Below are positions 12,971 through 16,517 of a DNA stretch of 16,517 nucleotides, in pieces (position 1 is the stretch's first letter; every line of letters starts with the position of its first letter). Below the pieces are notes generated by a model. It was not told the DNA's origin. It did not search any database and was given only the letters and a program-made list of their open reading frames with translations. This stretch comes from Candidatus Daviesbacteria bacterium. Lineage in GTDB: Bacteria; Patescibacteriota; Microgenomatia; Daviesbacterales; UBA10151. A program made the position numbers and the translations under genes. The DNA lies in NCBI GenBank assembly GCA_003519445.1, contig DOWS01000030.1, positions 1 to 16,517 of the forward strand. The letters are read 5' to 3'.

Positions 12971-14359
12971 ATGAATTATACACTACCTAGTGGGGTAAAA
13001 AACATTATAGATAAATTTCAAAAAGCCGGTTTTGCAATTTATATTGTCGGCGGGGCAGTACGCGATCTTTTACTAAATGGACAGATTAGTGATTGGGATT
13101 TTACTACCGATGCTAAACCGGAAGAAATTCTAAAACTTTTTCCTGAAGGAATTTATGGTAATAGATTTGGAACTGTAATAATTCCAAAAAAAGGACTTAG
13201 CTACGATAAAGATCGTGACAAATCTCTTTTTGAAATAACCACAATGAGAAAAGAGGGAAGATATGAGGATTTCCGCCACCCGGGAGCAGTTTCCTGGACC
13301 AATAAAATTGGGGAAGACTTAGCAAGGCGTGACTTCACTATAAATGCAATGGCACTAGGAGAAAAACTTATTGATCCATTTAATGGTCAGCAAGATATTA
13401 AAGATAGGATTATCCGTGCAGTTGGAGATCCCAATCAAAGATTTCAGGAAGATGCTCTCCGTTTGATGCGGGCTGTTCGCATTGCCACTGAACTGGAATT
13501 TGATATAGAAAAAGATACTTTAGAAGCCATCAAGAAAAACAAAGAATTAATTAAGGAAATTGCATGGGAAAGAATTAGGGATGAGCTTCTTAAGCTCCTT
13601 GCATCCATGTATGGATACATGGGTACAGTTAAATTAAGGGAGGCGGGGATACTGCAAATTATTTTACCTGAACTGGAAGCTTGTTTTGGCATTGTTCAGG
13701 AAGGACCTAAACATGACCGTATTTATGACATCGGGGAACACTCCCTGCTCTCTCTAAAACACTGCCCATCCAAAGATCCATTAATCCGTTTGGCCGCTTT
13801 GCTTCACGATATTGGCAAAGTTGAAACAGTCAAAACAGCACCTGACGGCAATGTTACTTTTTATAATCACGATGTGGTTGGCGGACAGGTTGCGCTAAAA
13901 ATTGCCAGAAGATTTAATTTGTCTAAAAAACAAACCGACAAATTATACCGTCTTATCCGTTGGCATTTGTTTACTGTTGATGAACGGCAAACCGACTCTG
14001 CTATCAGGCGTTTTATCAAGAATGTGGGGGTAGAAAACATTGACGATATGATGTATGTGCGTGTTGGAGACAGATTAGGGGGTGGTACCCAAAAAGCTAT
14101 TTCCTGGAGAATGGAAGAATTTCAAAAAAGAATTAAAAAAGTCCTGAAAAAACCTTTCTCTATTTCAGATCTCAAAGTCAACGGAAACGATGTCATAAAA
14201 ACCTTAAACATAAAACCAGGGCCAAAAGTGGGAGAAATCTTAAATAAACTTTTCGAAGAAGTCCTGGAAGATTCTTCCAAAAATAACAAAGACTATTTAT
14301 TGGAAAAGATTAATGACCTAGGCGCTCCTCCCACCAAACTAAAAGGGCTGTCGCATTGA
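12971..14359 (+). CDS. cca: CCA tRNA nucleotidyltransferase with HD domain, 462 aa
   Basis: Class II nucleotidyltransferase that adds or repairs the 3' CCA of tRNAs, or the A-adding or poly(A) polymerase-like sister. The head domain has GGAVRDLLL (27-35), the catalytic DWD (41-43), the flexible-loop region around TMRKEGRYEDFRHPG (91-105), RRDFTINAMA (119-128) and DPFNGQQDI (135-143). The neck has EDALRLMRAVR (160-170), and the nucleotide-selecting segment ends in ERIRDELLKLL (200-210). An HD phosphohydrolase domain follows, with LLHDIGK (277-283), H300-D301 and a conserved histidine in RWHLF. The HD domain is like that of E. coli-type CCA enzymes. The 3' end overlaps secF, transcribed toward it, by 50 bases. 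Whether it adds all of CCA or only part cannot be decided from sequence alone. Confidence 0.92.
   Translation: MNYTLPSGVKNIIDKFQKAGFAIYIVGGAVRDLLLNGQISDWDFTTDAKPEEILKLFPEGIYGNRFGTVIIPKKGLSYDKDRDKSLFEITTMRKEGRYEDFRHPGAVSWTNKIGEDLARRDFTINAMALGEKLIDPFNGQQDIKDRIIRAVGDPNQRFQEDALRLMRAVRIATELEFDIEKDTLEAIKKNKELIKEIAWERIRDELLKLLASMYGYMGTVKLREAGILQIILPELEACFGIVQEGPKHDRIYDIGEHSLLSLKHCPSKDPLIRLAALLHDIGKVETVKTAPDGNVTFYNHDVVGGQVALKIARRFNLSKKQTDKLYRLIRWHLFTVDERQTDSAIRRFIKNVGVENIDDMMYVRVGDRLGGGTQKAISWRMEEFQKRIKKVLKKPFSISDLKVNGNDVIKTLNIKPGPKVGEILNKLFEEVLEDSSKNNKDYLLEKINDLGAPPTKLKGLSH
12975..12980 (-). promoter_or_regulatory. Possible -10 box of recJ
   Basis: A perfect TATAAT on the minus strand (12980-12975), inside the first codons of cca, would start transcription near 12968 and give recJ a 15-base leader without Shine-Dalgarno. 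The -35 region is weak, only a T-rich stretch. Confidence 0.35.
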
Positions 14360-15170
14360 AGATGGAGGAATATGTGCCGGAGATAATTCCTACCAGAAGG
14401 GCTACCGTAAACCACTTAATTGTTTCCCCTCCAAAAAGTAAAAGAGCTACTAAAACAAAAACTACTGTTAAAGAGGTATTTAAAGACCTGCCCAGAGTTT
14501 GCACCACTGCCAAATTAGCCACTGCCGTAAACTTTTTGCCAATATTTTTTAGCGAATTTTCTCTGATCCTGTCAAACACCACAATAGTATCATGAACCGA
14601 GAACCCAATGATTGTCAGAATGGCTGTTACAAAAAGCGTATCCACCTCTACTCCCAAAAACTTTCCCAGCAAGGCGAAAACCCCTATTACCAGTAATACA
14701 TCATGAAGCAAAGCCACAATGGCACAAATCCCAAACCTCCAAGGTGAAGCAGGTTTTGGTATTTTTCTAAAAGAAAAGGCAATATACAAAACAATTGCTA
14801 AACTGGCAATGGTAAGCGCATAAAAAGCTTTTTGTGAAAGTTCCCTGCCAATGACAGGACCAACAAATTCCTGTCTTCTTTCCTCTATCTTACCAAACTT
14901 TGTCTCAAGTTCTTTTTTAATCTTACCTACTTCTTCTTTTGTTTTAGGTTGACTTCTTATAATGTAGGTATTACTAAGAGTAGGCGTAATTTGTCCATAC
15001 TGCTTTGAATCTTCCAAAGCAATCTGCTTTTCAAAACGGTATTCCAACAGCGATCCGCCTGTAAAATCAATGCCCAGTTTCAAACCGGAAGTTAATAAAA
15101 CATATGACCCCGGAATAATCAGGGCCAGTGAAAAAAGAAAATACCACAATTTGTATTTCATTAAATTCAT
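14310..15170 (-). CDS. secF: Protein translocase subunit SecF, 286 aa
   Basis: RND-type partner of SecD in the SecDF complex, which uses the proton-motive force to pull secreted proteins through SecYEG. The N-terminal helix (about 7-27) is followed by the family signature GIDFTGGSLLEYRF (33-46), a short periplasmic domain (about 48-105), VGPVIGRELSQKA (103-115), and five more helices including LLHDVLLVIGVF, the TIIGFSVHDTIVVFDRIREN signature region and the C-terminal hydrophobic block ending in WWEERLG. Length is typical. The gene starts three bases after the stop of the 107-aa gene. ATG 15170 is chosen because AAGGA lies ten bases upstream; ATG 15161 is a second possibility. It overlaps cca by 50 bases at the 3' end. 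Confidence 0.94.
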   Translation of the reverse strand: MNLMKYKLWYFLFSLALIIPGSYVLLTSGLKLGIDFTGGSLLEYRFEKQIALEDSKQYGQITPTLSNTYIIRSQPKTKEEVGKIKKELETKFGKIEERRQEFVGPVIGRELSQKAFYALTIASLAIVLYIAFSFRKIPKPASPWRFGICAIVALLHDVLLVIGVFALLGKFLGVEVDTLFVTAILTIIGFSVHDTIVVFDRIRENSLKNIGKKFTAVANLAVVQTLGRSLNTSLTVVFVLVALLLFGGETIKWFTVALLVGIISGTYSSIFNATALLVWWEERLGH

Positions 15171-15173
15171 AGA

Positions 15174-15497
15174 TTATTTTTCCTTAGCTTTCTTCATATC
15201 CTTATGCATTTCTTTAATCAGATTATCAGCCGTTTTTTTAATCTTATCTTCTATATTATCAATCTTTTCATTTAACAATTGCCAGATTTTACCATGATCG
15301 TCCTCTCTAAGATGATTTAAGAAAACTTTCTTGTCGCTATCTTCAAGCTGTGATAAGACAGCATCCAGAATAGTATGGTGCAAGCTGGAATCAATCAAAC
15401 TGGTCAAGTGTAATTTTTGGGCATCACTTAAATTCATCTTATCAAGCTCTACTACAATAGATTCTATTTCGATTAGATGAGCGTAAAATTGCTTCAT
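15174..15497 (-). CDS. Small helical hypothetical protein, 107 aa
   Basis: Not assigned to a named family. It is charged and predicted almost wholly helical: an acidic and hydrophobic N-terminal half (through SLIDSSLHHTILDAVLSQLED, about residues 33-53) and a lysine-rich C-terminal half with heptad-like spacing (KIWQLLNEKIDNIEDKIKKT) that may form a coiled coil. There is no signal peptide or membrane helix, so it is probably cytoplasmic. A clear ribosome binding site AAGGAG lies six bases upstream of ATG 15497, and the ATG overlaps the preceding stop (ATGA). It sits between genes for an exported protein and SecF, so a link to protein export is possible but unproven. Confidence 0.75.
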   Translation of the reverse strand: MKQFYAHLIEIESIVVELDKMNLSDAQKLHLTSLIDSSLHHTILDAVLSQLEDSDKKVFLNHLREDDHGKIWQLLNEKIDNIEDKIKKTADNLIKEMHKDMKKAKEK

Positions 15498-16345
15498 GAT
15501 TCACTCCTTACTTTAACCGGACCCAATGGGATTTTGTCATCCGGATCATCAATAAAAAAATACAAAACCGGCCCTTTTCGTGGACCGCCGGCCAAACCCA
15601 GTATATCCATCACCTCGGGTGATCCTCCCAAATGTTTACCTGTCCACTCTGCCGGCCCCGCATCCCCCACTACTGCCACCACTGCCTGCCCTGTTTTGGG
15701 ATTTATCACCAGCATTTTTCTGTATTTAAAAAAATCTCTATATTTTGCCACATTTTCCGCAAAACCGGGCGCAAGAAAAGTTTGAATTGCCAAATAATAT
15801 TTCTCCCTCATTTTATCAATATCAGTAAATTCCTGCTTTGAAGGAGAAAAATACCCCCATGCTCCTAACCCAGGAGCAATACCTGCAGAGCCATATTTAG
15901 CCCAATCAACTGTATTTTCAGCATGGGCATACAAGTTATCCCGGGGATACCGGTAAAGATGCTGTTCTCCCCCGATTATCCCAAAGTTTCTGTTGAGTTT
16001 TATCCCTTCAATAACCGTAGTTACCTCAAACCCGAAATTACTGGACAGTGTTTTTAATAAATTTGCTTCTTCAGCCGAATTTAAAGGTCTTACTTCTTCT
16101 GGTAAATCTTCCTGCAATTTTTTTGCCAAAACCGCATTTTCATCAAAACCAACTAAAATATCATCTTTTGCATGAATGGTTTGTGGAATAGGCAAAGCTA
16201 TTGGATTAGGTACTGTCAAAAGCAAAAGTCCTCCTATGAGAGATACCTTGTGTTTATCCCACAACTTATTTTGCAAACTCCTGTGGCGGGCAGTCCACTT
16301 TTTTCTTAAATATTCATAATGAGGTTTTTTACTAGTGAATAACAT
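15494..16345 (-). CDS. Exported or membrane-anchored hypothetical protein with a possible double-psi-beta-barrel-like C-terminus, 283 aa
   Basis: Not recognised as a named protein. Residues 1-33 are strongly basic; a hydrophobic segment follows at about 34-54 (KVSLIGGLLLLTVPNPIAL), giving either an anchor or a signal peptide with a long n-region. The C-terminal part has MLVINPKTGQAVVAVVGDAG (211-230), then PAEWTGKHLGGSPEVMDILGL and a final YFFIDDP (262-268). The pattern of a strand, D-x-GP, W-T-G and a later 'LS/GSPEV..LG' resembles RlpA or 3D-type double-psi-beta-barrel domains acting on peptidoglycan. This is an impression from spacing, not an identification. The start overlaps secD by 14 bases and the stop overlaps the 107-aa gene by four. 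No other Met occurs before residue 179. Confidence 0.75.
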   Translation of the reverse strand: MLFTSKKPHYEYLRKKWTARHRSLQNKLWDKHKVSLIGGLLLLTVPNPIALPIPQTIHAKDDILVGFDENAVLAKKLQEDLPEEVRPLNSAEEANLLKTLSSNFGFEVTTVIEGIKLNRNFGIIGGEQHLYRYPRDNLYAHAENTVDWAKYGSAGIAPGLGAWGYFSPSKQEFTDIDKMREKYYLAIQTFLAPGFAENVAKYRDFFKYRKMLVINPKTGQAVVAVVGDAGPAEWTGKHLGGSPEVMDILGLAGGPRKGPVLYFFIDDPDDKIPLGPVKVRSES

Positions 16346-16517
16346 ATCTTAAAATTGTTCTTGTTACCACATAAGCCGTAAACATTGATACCATTACCCC
16401 AATTGCCAAAGTTACGGCAAAACCGCGGACAATAGGTATACCCATGCCGTAGAGGATGGCTGCTGTTATTAAAGAAGAAATATTGGATGCCCAAATTGAT
16501 GTCCATGCTCTTTTAAA
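16332..16517 (-). CDS. secD: Protein translocase subunit SecD, C-terminal 61 residues (partial)
   Basis: The frame enters at the window edge and ends at TAG 16334-16332. The visible residues begin FKRAWTSIWASNISSLITAA and continue through LYGMGIPIVRGFAVTLAIG and VMVSMFTAYVVTRTIL. The NIS-x-LIT, VRGFAVTLAIG and SMFTA-x-x-VTR elements are the last two transmembrane segments of SecD. It is the partner of SecF, encoded further downstream on the same strand, but two other genes lie between them. It overlaps the following gene by 14 bases. The start and periplasmic domains lie outside the window. Confidence 0.93.
   Translation of the reverse strand, partial: FKRAWTSIWASNISSLITAAILYGMGIPIVRGFAVTLAIGVMVSMFTAYVVTRTILRYVIH

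Noticed and set aside
16306..16506. 66-aa minus-strand frame at the right edge
   Set aside because: The overlapping frame 16332-16517 gives unmistakable SecD C-terminal sequence; the 66-aa frame is a shadow.

Overview
The window reads as a compact bacterial chromosome segment, most likely from the Candidate Phyla Radiation (CPR), probably Microgenomates. This is inference: many genes overlap by a few bases, the proteins are short core versions, the aspartyl-tRNA synthetase is the short archaeal type, and several proteins look like CPR-style hypotheticals. TGA is used as a stop codon (for example at 7515-7517 and 15494-15496), so the Gracilibacteria/SR1 code is unlikely. No rRNA, tRNA, CRISPR or transposase was seen, and no gene-free stretch exceeds 300 bases.

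Layout. Positions 1-945 (minus) hold a partial gltX. A divergent gene at 968-1939 encodes an unknown membrane-anchored protein. On the minus strand, aspS (2834-4123) runs directly into a D-Ala-D-Ala carboxypeptidase (1908-2834). A promoter region at 4126-4191, with shared -35 DNA, fires both ways: left into aspS and right into a 33-residue membrane peptide (4193-4294). A terminator whose U-tract ends one base before the next start codon follows.

Positions 4348-9683 (plus) are a tight four-gene operon and the most unusual part of the window: (1) an unrecognised 548-aa protein with motifs faintly like tRNA-dependent cyclodipeptide synthases; (2) a glutamate-cysteine-ligase-like (GCS2/plant-type) carboxylate-amine ligase; (3) an enolase-superfamily N-succinylamino-acid racemase / o-succinylbenzoate synthase with complete active-site residues; (4) an M20 metallo-deacylase/peptidase. 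Together they suggest acylation, epimerisation and hydrolysis of amino acids or short peptides, possibly with gamma-glutamyl in place of succinyl. Two near-identical 29-bp terminator sequences bracket the operon (4322-4350 and 9802-9830).

Positions 9669-9859 look like an attenuation leader: a strong promoter, a 23-codon leader ORF with an Ile-rich segment (five ATT codons), a terminator inside its 3' end, a second terminator, and further pairing sequences up to the ribosome binding site of (R)-citramalate synthase (cimA, 9860-11398), whose pathway leads to isoleucine. Beyond it lie recJ (minus) and cca (plus), divergently transcribed, then a minus-strand block secD (partial) - exported unknown protein - small helical protein - secF, in which two unrelated genes separate secD from secF.

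A recurring feature is that predicted -10 boxes end about 6-9 bases before the start codon, so several transcripts (gltX, the 968 gene, aspS, both small ORFs, perhaps cca) should be leaderless or nearly so. Three convergent gene pairs overlap at their 3' ends, leaving no room for ordinary terminators.
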